DNA of 64,000 nt, taken from assembly GCA_958299035.1 (NCBI GenBank), contig CATQJL010000316.1, positions 31,313,441-31,377,440 on the forward strand. The letters are read 5' to 3'. Below, in pieces: positions 42,391 to 55,500 of this stretch. The position numbers were made by a program, and so were the translations under genes. Origin of the DNA: Cylicocyclus nassatus (lineage: Eukaryota; Nematoda; Chromadorea; Rhabditida; Strongylidae). Position 1 is the stretch's first letter. Each line of letters starts with the position of its first letter. The notes beneath the pieces are model-generated. The model saw only the letters and a list, made by a program, of their open reading frames with translations, ran no database searches and was not told where the DNA came from.

Positions 42391-42726
42391 ATCGCGGAGC
42401 GATCGCAAATATGTAAGCGACGCCTGGGAACGGCCGGCATGAGATGCTGCCTGACCGCTATCATGCCGCGATCTAACAACAAGCGAGAAACGGTACTAAA
42501 AGGGCATGATGAAGCCGAGGGAACATTCTTGCAACATTCTTTCTTGCCTCGGTACGCTGCTCGACGCCGGCTCACGCTTCACCGCCTTCCACGCGTCTTG
42601 GGATAGCTGGTATCCTTGATCATTGTTTTATCTGGTTACTGTATTGCAGTTATTTTATCTGTCTATATTGTAGTTTCCGATATCCGATAAACGAATACGC
42701 TAATCTGTGTGTCAATCAGCCAATTA
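42391..42726 (+). repeat. BEL/Pao 3' LTR
   Basis: 336 bp, starting ATCGCGGAGCGATCGCAAAT and ending GTCAATCAGCCAATTA, matching the 5' LTR with no difference seen by eye. Its outer flank repeats ATTCGTCGATCTAT. Confidence 0.9.
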
Positions 42727-43439
42727 TTCGTCGATCTATGTCCAGTATAATAGAAGAAGGCATTAAGGTTTAGCTACTAGAAGCTGCCATAAGAATTGTT
42801 CACAATGAGTTCGGGCATGCCACCCTCGCTCGACCAGCAAGCGACCTAGTTTTCAGGAGTATGACGTAGACAATGAAAATGAAAATGGGTATGCTAGCTC
42901 AACAAAACTAGGCAACCCCCGCGCTACCGACATACTGGATGAGCCACAAACTCACTAGAGATGAATTGCAATGAGCTCGAGAATAAATATACTCGGGCAG
43001 TCTTCGTAGGCTAGCCTTAACTAAACTCAAAGAAAATCAGACCCAAACCGTACAAATGTGTTTCCGATCAAACTTCCATTAGAGATAAGCAAAATCAACA
43101 GAAAACTATCATGTGAACAAAACGGACTATCTATCAACTGACTGAAGCAAAGTTATGCAGTGAATCACCAGCCCAACGTGAGTTGTCAAACACTAGGGTC
43201 GAAATATGAGGCCAACCGAGAGCAAGGATCTGAAAAAGGAAAACGAGGAAAAAGAGCCATAAGAAGAATGAGCTAAACTTTCTTGCAAGCATTTCAGACT
43301 AAAGACTATGACAGAAGTGCAACCGCCAAAACGAGCAGGCAGCAGAAGCTCAGCCATAATCTGGAAGGACACAGACAAGAAAAGCGAAAAGAAAAAAACA
43401 ATAAGAAAAAGGGGCTTAAACATTAATCAGACTCGTCAA

Positions 43440-45800
43440 TCCCTAACATACTCAAGAAATCGCATTTCAAAAGTTTTTCTCTAAAGGTTTTTGAGTTAGC
43501 AGAAGACAAAACGGAACCTGGTAATTTTTGCATCCAGCGTGCAGTGCGAACAAAGAAGGAATTGCGAAAAAGCTGAAAGCTGAGAAGTTTCTGTTACAGG
43601 ACAACAAAAGTTAGACCTACCTGTCCGTCCACGACAAGGTTTCCACACCCAAATTTCACTGGGCAAAAGTTTGGTTTCAAGACGTATGATTTGAAACGCA
43701 AGGACTAAATCGGCCACCACCCTTCGGTAAAGCAAGCTATGGGGTTTGAAGCGTTGCAACCTGCATCTGTAGGGTAGAAGGGCAGCAGGGTAATTGCCAT
43801 TAGGAAAAAGTCTATAAAACAGAATACGAGTAAATGTCATCTGAACTTTCTCTAAGGTCCGAATATCTTTTTTTATGTATGGACTCCATAATTGGCTAGC
43901 GTATTCTAAATGCGGAAGGACATAAGCCACATACGTTCTAATGTAGACATTCTCATGAACATGCCTCAAGTTACGCAGCAAGAGAAACATTCTGTGCAGG
44001 GCCGCACGTGCTACTCAATATGGGAGCTAAGTCGAAGGTCATGGTGCACCAGAACTCCAAGGTCTCTTACTTAGACAATCGCTGGGGGCAGGCGGGCACC
44101 GGAAAAATAGATTGCTGATTTCTTGCACCCCGCTCGCGAATTTTTTGCAAAGCAATCAGGACTTTTCGGAAAACCGCTTGCTGAGTCAGCGGAATTTTTG
44201 GAGACCTTTAGTTGAATTTTTTTTCGCTCTTATCTTTTGCAGATATATTGCTGAATCTCTGAGTAATCGAGAACTCAGCAAGCGGTCTTCCGAAAAGTCC
44301 TGATTGCTTTCCAAAAAATCCGCGAGCGGAGTGCGAGAGATCAGCAATCTATTTTTCCGGTGCCCGCCTGCCCCCGTTGATTGTCTGAGTATGAGTTCAG
44401 GTCTAAGGAGGGAGGTGTCAGAGTCCCCATAATCTACGAAAGTGCATTTATCCACCCTTTTTCTTGTGATAGTCAAGCAAGCACTTTTAGTTAAGTTTAC
44501 ATCAATATTATTTGTAGTTGCCCAGTGCAACATATTATGCACTGAATTTTGTAGGCACTGTGCTACTACCTCCCTATCAGCATCCGTATATGATGCAAAT
44601 ACTTTGATGTCATCAGCATAGGCCATAATCTTAACTCTGTTGTTGGTAGATAGGAGGCTAGGAAGATCGCTTGTATAGATATTGAAAAGGACAGGGGACA
44701 GTACTCCACCCTGTGGCACACCACTTGTTGCTGGGAAAATCGAAGAGATAGCAGAATTACAGCGGACGGAAAAGGTTCTATCAGACAAATAAGATGAAAC
44801 CCATTTCAAAAGAGGGCCACGAATTCCCACACCAAAAAGTTTTTCAATCAATTTGGGAATGTCTACTCTATCAAAAGCTTTGGACAAGTCAAAATAAAGA
44901 ACATCAGTGGCTCGGTTTTGAGATAAAGCTCTTTTCCAGTAATGTCCACATACCAATAGTTGAAGAGTAGTTGAGGAACCAGCAATAAATCCAAATTGGA
45001 ATGAGATGGTTCTGTGCACAATATGTCAATAATTTACTTTTAATAATCTTCTCAGCAACTTTACAAACAACAGAGTTAATAGTTATAGGCCAAAATTCGG
45101 TAACTTTACGCGGGTTCTGAACTTTTGGCACTGGTACAACTCTTCCTTGCTTCCATATTTTTGGAAGCTCACCAATGCTCAGAGAGAGATTAATCAGTAT
45201 AGAAACGGGAACTGCCAACTGATTGGCACATTTCTTGAATACAATCTGGGAAATACCGTCAGTCAAAACGTGGATGACTTCAATTTCTTCAGAACGCTAG
45301 CTGTTTCCCAAGGAAACACTTGTGGAATCTGAGAAAGATAAGAACGTCTTTGTCCAATGTTAGCTCGCAGCAAATCATTGTTTGAACAGACATTTGTTGG
45401 AGCTCGAAATACGGATGCAAAATAGCATCCTAAGTGCTCAGATTTTTCCTGATCGGTTCTGATCGCGTTACCTTGGTCATCCCTTAATGTCTGCACAGTT
45501 GTCTGTTCTTTCAAAAAAGAACGAGCATATTTGAACAAGGGCACAGGGCTCATATTGGCTAGTCTTCTTTGTTTATACGCATTAAATTTGGTTAAATGTC
45601 TGGATAGTTCCTCAGTAACGTTCTTGTAACTTGCAGATGCTAACGGGTTTTGGATACTAGAGAATAACTGATTTCTTTGTTCAATTAGATTCCTGATATG
45701 CAACGGATAACTGCAAGTTCTAATTGTCTTCTTTTTATGTGGGACGTATCGAAGACAGATGATTTAGCAGTGCATGAGGCGTACTCCTAATTCCTCACTG
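43440..45800 (-). pseudogene. CR1-like reverse transcriptase, broken
   Basis: On the minus strand: a linker (RNLIEQRNQLFSS; PLFKYARSFLKEQTT), VAVPVPKVQ-like box (RVVPVPKVQNPRKV), VLYFDLSKAFDRVDIPKLIE, PQGGVLSPVLFNIY and MAYADDIKVFASY (catalytic YADD intact, near 44620), then after the MITE RDLGVLVHH..., YVLPHLEYASQLWSPYIKKD and TRILFYRLFPNGNYPAALLP. These are the RT fingers/palm and C-terminal segments of CR1-clade ORF2. Frame changes near 45000 and 45260 and the MITE at 44070 inactivate it. An endonuclease domain is not present in the window. Confidence 0.88.
44070..44389. repeat. 320-bp TA-flanked MITE inside CR1-like RT
   Basis: Ends CTTAGACAATCGCTGGGGGC and the complement of CTCAGACAATCAACGGGGGC, flanked by TA at 44068-44069 and 44390-44391. 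Arms of ~100 bp include GGCGGGCACCGGAAAAATAG and TCAGGACTTTTCGGAAAACC with complements. Removing it rejoins CR1 coding up to PELI... and from RDLGVLVHH. Confidence 0.85.
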
Positions 45801-46580
45801 AAAATCAAACATGAAGTCTTGGTACAATCTCAGCAACAGAGACTATAAACAGTAACCTCAAAATATGTTTTTTTTTTCAAATTTTCTGTTGTATTAAATG
45901 CTCCAAAAAATGTTCTATTTGTTTTGTATTGTTATGTTGATTGAATAAAATTCCTCAATGGATTTGACGTATAGGGAAATTCGTAAAATATTGTGAAATC
46001 ATGGGGGCTTTGTTTCCAAAAAAGGTCCAAACCAATGCATGCCGAGCCTTGTCCTTGGACAATTTAAAAGCTCCGCCAAAAACATACTTTCTATAACACT
46101 TTATCCTATTCTAACAGAGAGCTGGTAGCTGTTATGCAAAGTAGAACTTTTGACATAATCTTTATTTTAAAGTGCCTCGATAAAATATGGTTCTTTAACA
46201 TGCGTGCATCTTGCACTTATGCACTAGGAACGGGAAGCAAGGCACAGTGATAATGCTGCACTTAACGGCGCAAAAAACTTGCATTCAAATTGGTAGATTT
46301 CATGGTCCTTGAATCTAGCATTCTCATATTAACATCCTCTCATAAAACCACGCTCTGCCGTTTTTTGAATTCTTTTCTATTCCCCTTGAACACGTTCTTG
46401 GGAACTACTGATGGGGGAGGGGCAAAGCATGTTGTAGTTTTTACCCCTAGAAGGATTGCGTATAAATGTTTTTCTTTGAAGGCACCTACCATTACCTCAA
46501 GTCAGCAATTTTTGTATGATTCAAACATTTTGATTCTCCTTCTGCGCTTATTGTTGTAAGCAGTGTTTAGTTTAAGGTGA
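45801..46580. other. Upstream of M13 peptidase gene, no gene seen
   Basis: AT-rich sequence that should include the peptidase promoter. No clear TATA box or known motif assigned. Confidence 0.4.
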
Positions 46581-49500
46581 ATGTATTGGACACTGGTTTT
46601 TGTGCCTTTTTGTTGGTGTATTCCTAACACTGCGCCATCTTACGAAGATAATGTCACCGACATCGGCTTATCAGCAGATGACAAGGGATACGAGATTGCA
46701 TCGGAAATTCTCAGAAAGTCTATTAACTTTTCGGTTGGTGGTCTTGCATCTGCTTTCAAGATCTAAAATAAGATGCATTTGCACTTCAGGCGAATCCATG
46801 CGAGGATTTCTTCGAATTCACTTGTGGCAACTGGATAGCTAGCAATCCGATTCCTAAAGACAAAGTCAGTTACGGTCACGTGGAGATACTTGAAGATAAA
46901 GTGCAAGAGCAAATGAGAGGTACGTATGCGACCGAGAGACAAGAAGTGCAAATGCTACCCAACCATCCGTCTCTTTCAACAATTTGCTATTGGCTGCAGA
47001 AAGCTACACCGCGTGGAAAAATGAAAACCTTTTCATTCGCGCGCTACATCTATGATTTGAGCAGCTTTATAAAAATAAAATATAAAAACCCGGATATTAA
47101 CAATAGGGAAGTAAACAAAACATTTGTAAAAACCAAAAAACCTATTAACATGATCTAATAATTAGTGCTTCTGGCAGAAAAACTTTTCCTCAGTTTTTAG
47201 TCTCAAGTTGATAATGCCACAAAAAGACTTATTTTTGGAAAAGAGATAAACTCTTAATAATAAAAAAATCATAGCTGACAGTGAAAATGCTCCCACCTTC
47301 ATTAATAAGATAGAGTACCAGTGGAACCTGCCAAAGTAAATTTGTTATAGTTCACTCTGGACGAAATGAAGAGTGTAAAAGCAAAAAAGTCGTTTTGAAT
47401 CCACGAGATTTGTTTATTATCTTGATAGTTGTTCAAATTATGTTTCTTATACAGGGTGTCTCAAAAGTCTTTAGCCTAGTATTTTTTCTGATAAAAACAG
47501 AACGGAACAGCATAGGGATATAATTTGGTGTACATATTATTCAAAAAGTAGCAAATATGTACAACACAGCATTCGAATTTCGTGGTAGCATCTTTCCTTG
47601 ATAACAGAAGCCTTCATACTGTTAGCGATTACCCCTGCCGAGGTACGCAGGCAGTCACAATTTTGTCCCAATTTTTCAAGAAAATAAATCCTATCGCTTA
47701 GAGAATGTGCTGTATGATAGAGCAAGCTTTCAGCTACATCATACTATGATTAGAAAAATTTGTGGGTATTACAATTAAAATTACGGAAATTTGAATGCAG
47801 GCACGTGTAGATCTCATGGTGGAGTTTTGGACACATTTGTGGAAAATGAAAACGTGTTTGTGTTTCAAAACCAAGTTCGTCATCCGTGTTGCATTAGATT
47901 CTCATCTAGAAAACATGCGAAGAGGATATTGCTCCAAAGTCAGTGACTGCTGCAATTCTACAGATTTGAAACTAATTTCAAGAACATAGTTGCAGTGGCA
48001 CGCATTGAAAACTTCCAGGTATTTTCTCGCCTCTCTTGACGAAATGGATTTTTAAGTGAAGCCATTATAGTGATAGTAGTGCAAAGCCTCCTCTATATTG
48101 TGGATATAAATTTGCACCGCGTGTGCCAAATTTTTGTAGTAGCGGAATAAATTTCAAACTTTTAGGAAAGAGCTTTTTTGCGTTTTGAGGTAGAAATGGT
48201 TTGATAATTTTAGTCAAACATGAAGATTATTTTTTACCCCCAAGGATGTAGTCAACGAAGAATGATTGGGGGATTCTGTGGTATGAATTTGAGATCAAAA
48301 TCACCAGTGATTGTTGAGTTAAAGCAGTGCAAAATTAGGTTACAAGACTTTTGGACACCCTGTAGAATCATATACTCAAACAAAAAATTGTTAGTTACTA
48401 AAGGTTACGAGTATATGTGTTAGTCATCGGTACTTAGGTTTTTCTATTTTATCTTAGATTGCATTTATATTGCTTGATATCCATGAATACGATTTTTTGC
48501 GCGTTCAACTTGTATAGATTTTGTGGTAAATCGCGAAGCCTGAAGCATTTTAATAAGCATCTGGCGCTTACGCCAGCTTTGCTGGGTGGCTGCAGCAGGA
48601 AATGACCAAATGGATAAAGAATATCCATCAACGGCTGACACCCCTCGGACAGCTACACCACCGCGGAAGTGCGTTTTCGAAGCCTTCGCTTTCTTGCAAC
48701 ATTTCTTCCCTTTGTGATAGTTTTCATTTTTGGCACTTACTCATCCTCCATTTCCCTTAAAGCTACTTTTGAATACCCCCCCCCTTGGTACTTTGATTGG
48801 AAAGAATGTGGACTTGACACATTTTTCAACCTTTTTCCCGTATTATCTCTGAGAGAGTGATTTGAAAACTATGAAGAATGCAGTTTGCCACGAACAAAGG
48901 TGGCTATGGTTCTCTTGTGAATGCAACTCATCTCAGTAATTTTTTCTGTAGGATGTCCGTGTAACACCATCGCCCGGGAAAAGCTAGGGGAAGGAACGAG
49001 TTAAATAATTGCAGTAATGGTTGTCATAGCTTCGTTAGTGAGTACTTGTCCATTGTTTTACATTGATCTATCTCTTTGAGTCAGACCAATCTAATATCTA
49101 TCGTAGCTTTCCATGAGGGACATCAAAAGTAAGGGCTGAGATGAACACTTGGTGGTCTTAGAAAGCGTAGCCATAACAGCCACTATGCCTTAACGAGAAA
49201 GTTCATTTTTTTTAAGTTAGGAACGATGGTTTTTGATATTCTAGCCGCGGCGGCGTATTCGATGATTGACCAAGCGTGAAAGAAAAAGAAGGATAAGCCA
49301 GCGCCAGAAATGAAAACTATGCAAAGGAGGATAAATAGCAAAATGTTGGAAGCTGCAGATTCTCAGCCTGCTGCAACGTACTGTACAACTGGAAATGATC
49401 CACAAGCGCAAGCGCGGCCCTGCGAATGACGCTTATCGTCGAGTATCTCAGCTACGCGACGCCAGATGCGAATTTTGCATGCATGCTTTTACACGCGAGC

Positions 49501-52500
49501 GAGAGGGCAAATTTTTCAGTGCCATGTATCAAAACGTGACAAAAAAATCAAAACATATGCCATATTTTTTTTCGGTGGAATAGATTTGCATTTTTTGCTT
49601 TAGGTTTAACTTTCGTTTAAGCAAAAATTTAAGACCTATTTGAGTCAAACGAGGTATTTGGGTCAAAGGCTGTTAATGCTTTGAAAGCCTTCTACAAAAA
49701 ATGTATGGATAAAGATGAACTGAACCGGATCGGTGCTAAGCGGCTGATAGAGAACGTCAAGGTCGGTGGCATATCTACTCTGCATCTGCCAACTGACCTG
49801 ATTTAGAGTTTCGGTGTTTGGCCGGCTTTAGAAGGAGACGATAAGTGGAAAGAAGAGAATTACAATTTGACGTCACTGTTAATCCACGTGTATCGAAGCC
49901 GTAGAGTTCTTGCATTCGTTAATTTTGATCTCGATGATACGAAAATTCGCCGTCTCATTCAGGTTTGCAACTTCTCATGTATGCATTTTTTTGCTGGCGC
50001 ACAAACTACAGCAATGCAGATTTATCTTTTACAAGAAGACACATTTCTAAACAAGGTAGCAGCGAAAAAACTGGGTAGCTTTTCTGGAACCGTGAATTGG
50101 ATAAATTTGAAACGTACCTTTTTTTTAAACCTTCTACTTCACTGCTTTGCATTGAAATACAAAACATTCTCATCTGCAAAAAAAGCCACTCAATAATTTT
50201 GCGAATTTATCAAGTCGCCTAAAACGAATCTAATTTGACCTTATGGCGCCACAGATCAGTATCAGTCGTGCCATCGATATAAGCGTGGATCGCTTTGTAG
50301 ACATACGCATTCGCAATAAAAGAGCATCCTCACCATTTGTACAGCTTTGGTCAAATAGATAAAGTGGTCGCTAGTCAACTGGTACGTTCACAAGCATACG
50401 GGATCTGGGCAATTGACCTTGCGACCTATCTTAAATTACAACAGCTTGTCGAGATGGCCTGAAAAAAAAAGAGGAACAAAACGGCCGGCTTTTCGAATGT
50501 CACTGATAATCTGCTCAGATTCTTTCTCAAGTGAGTACAAAAAAAATTAAGAAGACTGACTTGAATTTTTGCTAATTTTGAAATTTTTTTCAACATTCTA
50601 CAAACGAATGCAGGACTTAAAATTTACAGTTTTATTACTCTTAAAAACATTTTTAAGTTCCGCAGCCAATTCCCGAGGGTGTGTAGGTTAACACTTCTTC
50701 TGCCTCTGAAATTCACGATGCGGTAAAATTATTGGCGCTGACTTTGCAGCAGTGACACCATACATAGAATGACTACCTGATATCAAATTCATCTAATGAT
50801 TGCAATCATTACGCGCTATAATAAATAGCAAAATTCAAAAGATTTTGTAAATACACTAGTGGGGTAAGTGACATGAACAGCATGTGCCAGCCTCCATCTC
50901 ACCGTACGCGGTGCGCTAAACGCCCCTCTTTTTGGTGGATTGGCGTAGGAATGCATTGCAGTTGTTGGAAATGCTCTTGTAAATCTCACATGCTCCTTCT
51001 CTCTGCAATCATAGCTGCTTTCGAAAAACCACATTTTGTTCCGCATTAAGGTATTCTGATAGCAATTCATGTACAGTTGTATAGAAACAAGTGCTTAGTT
51101 GCGCATTTCCATATTTTTCAGATGGCCAATTCGGATCAGGCCAAAGCTAGAGCAATGCGCATCCACGTAGCCCTTTTTTGACCACGTCTATTTCTTGCTA
51201 TAGGAGGCCCCTGTTGGGCCATTTTGCTTTCTCCACGATTGTATTCGCTCTCTGCGATAGTGCGTAAGCAGCGTGCGGCCTACAGCTGCAAGCTTGCAAC
51301 TTGAAATCAAGGTTCCAGCATTTCGATTGAGACAGGCTATGTCATACAAATTCTTCTGTTTCTTCTGCTTTTCTTTTGTTTGAAGACTGCCATGCTTAAG
51401 AAAGCTTGTGTAAATGTAAATGTTCATCTCTTCATGTGAGCCCTGCTCTTCATAGTCAAAATCCTAAAGATGTCCACTTGAAGACACTGACAAAGAAATC
51501 TATTTAGTTGCAAGTGCCAACTTTATGACAGCACTGTTACTGAAACAAAAGTCAAACTATGTGACTCTATGATCTGATAATTTCCACGTCTGCGAAGGGT
51601 TCGTTGAAAAAAATAAAACCTCTTAATGTGCGTGTAATCACGTTCGCTACATGAGTGTTTTTAATCGACTTATAGTGCAAAGCCGCTTTTGATTCTAGCC
51701 ATACTCAGAGAGCACAGGTAATAGGTTGATGCATATTAACCAAAATTTTGAAACTCCTCACTTTCTCCAACTTTAATGCAATCCCATGTGCTCTCTTCTT
51801 TAAATCTGACAGTTTCATGTTTTCGAAAATAATTTTGTGCCGTGCAGGTTTTTTTTGGGGGAACAATATTGCCTGACGTTTTGACAGGTATCGTCTTCTT
51901 CGGAGGCCTGAAAGAGGACTGCAGTTTTGTATTTGTCTGTCTACACGGCCAAACGCCTCCTCAAGCTGTGCGCTCAGGCCTTGTCTAGAATTAACGTAGA
52001 TACATCCGAGATGAACGTCACCAACCTCTGAGTCAGTCAGCCCGCACGACTGTGACGAACATTACTAGGGATCGCCCAGTAATGTTCGTCACACCAAAGA
52101 TATATATAGTCTGCAGCTTAGCCGACATGATGCTACGAAGGGCAAGAGGTCACTTGCCATCATCATGCATTCATCATTGTTGTTCATCCCAGATTTCTGC
52201 CAGACCATGCTGCCTCCGTCTTTGTCGAGATTTCGGTCTCATGTGCTGGTATGCCGCAGTTTACGCTAAAATCGTCATCTTTATGTGCCTCGGCTCCATG
52301 TTTTCCCAATGATGACGACATTGTCCCTCGTCGTTTGCTGACAAAATGCTCTTTGACTCTGATACTTAGCATTCTTCCTGTCTTCCTTATATATGTTATT
52401 CCAACTAGCGACCCTACGGGTCGCTAGTAAGTGGGCTGGGGCAGATACATCAATTACTGTTTGCGTGCAACTAAGAATAGAAAGGGAATGAACTCCCATT

Positions 52501-55500
52501 TTTTTTCAACGGTCTTTCTCGCAATGCAAGTAGTAATAGAAGCATGATTAGGCTCTCAAGGAAAGTTTTTACAGCGATTAACTACCAAATCATATACGTT
52601 GTTGTTCTTGCAAAGACCCAACCCCGGCTCCTAAAAATGGAAATCGCCTAAGCAGCAGTCGTCTATGTAGAACAGCTGATTCAACCCGAAATTCAGGCTG
52701 ACTTTCAGAAATGTGCGACGGCCGCAAACACATCGAGCTTCGCGATTATGCACAGTCCTATACTCTCCTTATAACATCTCTAGAGCGAGACCAAAATTCG
52801 CTTAAACCTTTCTCCTGGACAATTTTAGCAAACATGTCCTGCCGCATAGACCGAGACCACGAGGCCAAGCCCTCTTTACTTTTTTGCTAAAGGGGGCAGA
52901 AGTGCATAAGCCCTCGGGACCTTCCTTCCCTCAAGATCAAGTTTGCTTTGCTTCTTTAATATAGAAGGCACAGGTATGATTTCTGCAAAGTAAAAGGGCC
53001 AAAAGTGGATTTCAAGCGAGCTTTTGTACAGTTTAGCATTGAAACTGAGAAATTCTTAACAGAAATGCACTGCCGCATGAAGCCCTTAGGCCCTCCTTCC
53101 CTCGAAACCAAGCTCTCGCTTTGCTTCTTTGTTATAGGAGGCAGAGGTATGATTTCTGCGAAATATTAGGTTGTAAAGGAAGAGTCCGGGCACTTTTGAA
53201 GATTTCGTTTTCTGATGCATTTTTTTTGTCGCTCCGTCTATTTGACACGAAGTTTTTATACTGTTTGGTAGAAGGAAGCCTAATCTTTTCGAAGCCACTT
53301 CTAATTTTCATCGATGCCAAAACATGTATGATTTGCACATCAAAAAATGAAAGCTTTTTAACCATGACAATTTAACAATTTTTCTTCCTGTGGCCATTTT
53401 TTTGTGAAGTTCATAGGTTTTCGTCTATATTGTGTGCGATCCAATCGAGGAGACTGTTAGTTCTGACCCGCAGCTGCACTCGTTTTGCGATTGCGCTCAG
53501 AAATTACAAGCTGTCAATCTTGCCTCTGACTGCAACTATTCTCGCAGCTGACATCGCTTCTGCGAGGCTCGCCATTGGGTTCAAAACATGTATAAGGCAT
53601 TAGCCTAACAATCTTCGCAATAATCAAAAATTTGGTTCCTCCCGTGCAAAACGAGAAGAATTCAAATCGCTTACTCGAAAAATGGTGCATTTTTGGGGCA
53701 AAAAATTGTCAATTTCTTAACCTTTCTGGAAAAACTTATTTTGCAGATAGTCGCTCAAAGGCATAAATAGTCCCCAAGATAGCCCCAGCAGACTTCTGCA
53801 TAACTACAGCATATGAGCTGTCTAGCTCTCATCATGCGTGGGATATTCTGCGAAAATATGTTACTTTCCGCGTTGATCTTTTTCCCTTCTCCGCATGCTG
53901 GGGAACCGCAGCGAGATGCTGAAAAGCCAGCAAGGTAAATATACTTTGTAAACAAAAATGTCTTTGCAAAAAAGTTTGTAGCTTCTTTAAAGAAGAATCA
54001 CTGCCTGAAGTTACAGCGATTTGAAAATTTTTTTGCAAATGCCCGGGAACTTTCCTTAAGACCTAATAAAGGCGGTCAAAACTGGATTTCAAGAGATTTG
54101 TATAATCTAGCATTGAAACTGAGAAATTTTTAGAAGAAATGTTTGCCGCTTGAAGCTCTTAGAACCTTCCTTTTTTCGAGACCAAGCTCCCTTTGCTTCT
54201 TTGTTGCAAGAGGCAGAGATGTGATTTCTGCGAAGTAAAAGCAGTTAAAAGTGGACTTCAAGCGAGCTTTTCTATAATTTAGCATTGAAACTAAGAAATT
54301 ATCAACAGAAACGCACTGCGGCATAAAGCTGCTGCAGCTTTCCTCCCTTCGAGAGCAAAATCCTCCTCTGCTCTTCTTGATTTTTTAAGGCAGAAGTACG
54401 ATTTTCACAAAGTAAAAGCGGCCGAAAGGGATTCCAAGCATACTTTTTTGAGAAGCCTGAAACCTAAAGAATTATACCAAAAATGACTGCAACATGAACT
54501 CATTAGGTCTTTCATTCCCTTAAGACAAGCTCCCTCTGCTGTGTTGTTTTTATTGGCAAAAGTAGAATTTCCACAAAGTAGAAGCACCAAAACAGATGTT
54601 TAGCAGTTCCCGTGAAATTTTACATTGAAATGATACAAACTGAAACTCAGGCTGATTTTCAGGAACTGTGTCATGTTTTAAAAAGCTTCCAGTAACTGAA
54701 AAACCCAGACATATTTTTTTTTAGTAAATTTTCGAAGCGGCATTAACCAAATTTCGTAAAGTATCCCCGAACGAAAACGTAGAGCTTTGCATGATAGCAA
54801 AGATTGGTGAGTATACCATTGCTTATGCATAGAGCTTTCTCAGTTTTCTACCTTTTTTGAACGCTTTTCCGCAATCATACGTTAGCTTTTGATTACCTGT
54901 AGCGATTCTGAAAATATGGAGTTGTTCACTGGATGAAGGAACCTTATAGACTCCTTCTCACGCAATAGCCGCCATAGCGACCATCGCAATCATGCGCAAC
55001 TCTACATTTTGATAATGTCTCCCGATACTTGAGGTCATTTCTTAGGGTGCCTTCATACCACACCGGCAGCTGCCGCTAGCAGCCCGCAGCAACCGCTGGC
55101 AGCCGGTAACAGCCGCTGGCTCCCTGTAGCAGCCCGCAGTAGCCGCCAGCAGCCCATAGCCGCCGCTGGCCGCTTTTCTCATAGAAGCGAAAAATCATCA
55201 AATTCTTGCTTTCTTAAAGGCAGTGGATCGGGAAAATCCAATTCGGGATTCTAACGCGGTAGGTTCCCTATCGCCCAATTATCAAAACAATGCAATCCCA
55301 GTTGCACAGCATGCTTTCCCTGCCGAGAAAATTGCTCTCAAACTTACACGAGCAGGCCAATCTTACACGCATCCGGACGAGTTGGCAACTTTCTTCTTAC
55401 CATTGGAAATTGCCCGCCGCAACGCTATAACCATTGGGTCCTGCCACGATTTAACGTCATCGGCCTTGCTCCACTCGTCCAATATCAAAGGGAACGGGCA

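Larger units (their letters stand above)
32137..42726 (+). mobile_element. BEL/Pao LTR retrotransposon with envelope and extra 3' ORF
   Basis: About 10.6 kb, complete from LTR to LTR: 336-bp LTRs, tRNA-Gly-type primer site, gag-protease-RT-RNaseH-integrase, a small membrane glycoprotein in the same frame, an overlapping class-II-fusion-like envelope, and a downstream zinc-knuckle ORF. The LTRs show no difference by eye, so insertion was recent. The one visible lesion is an in-frame TGA in integrase. Gene order and the DUF1759/DUF1758/Pao-RT layout place it in BEL/Pao. It sits inside the 3' UTR of a minus-strand CR1-like element. Confidence 0.93.
42740..45800 (-). mobile_element. CR1-like non-LTR retrotransposon, 5'-truncated
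   Basis: Minus-strand RT-coding fragments run from ~45.8 to ~43.44 kb, followed by 3' UTR that continues across the BEL insertion to 31.985 kb. Frames are broken and a MITE sits inside. The start near 45.8 kb is mid-ORF2, so the 5' part is missing. Confidence 0.87.

Noticed and set aside
49798..49806. In-frame TAG in the M13 coding stretch
   Set aside because: It is the last bases of a 45-nt intron (GTCGGT..TTTAG); splicing joins IENVK to SFGVWPALEG, the expected family sequence.
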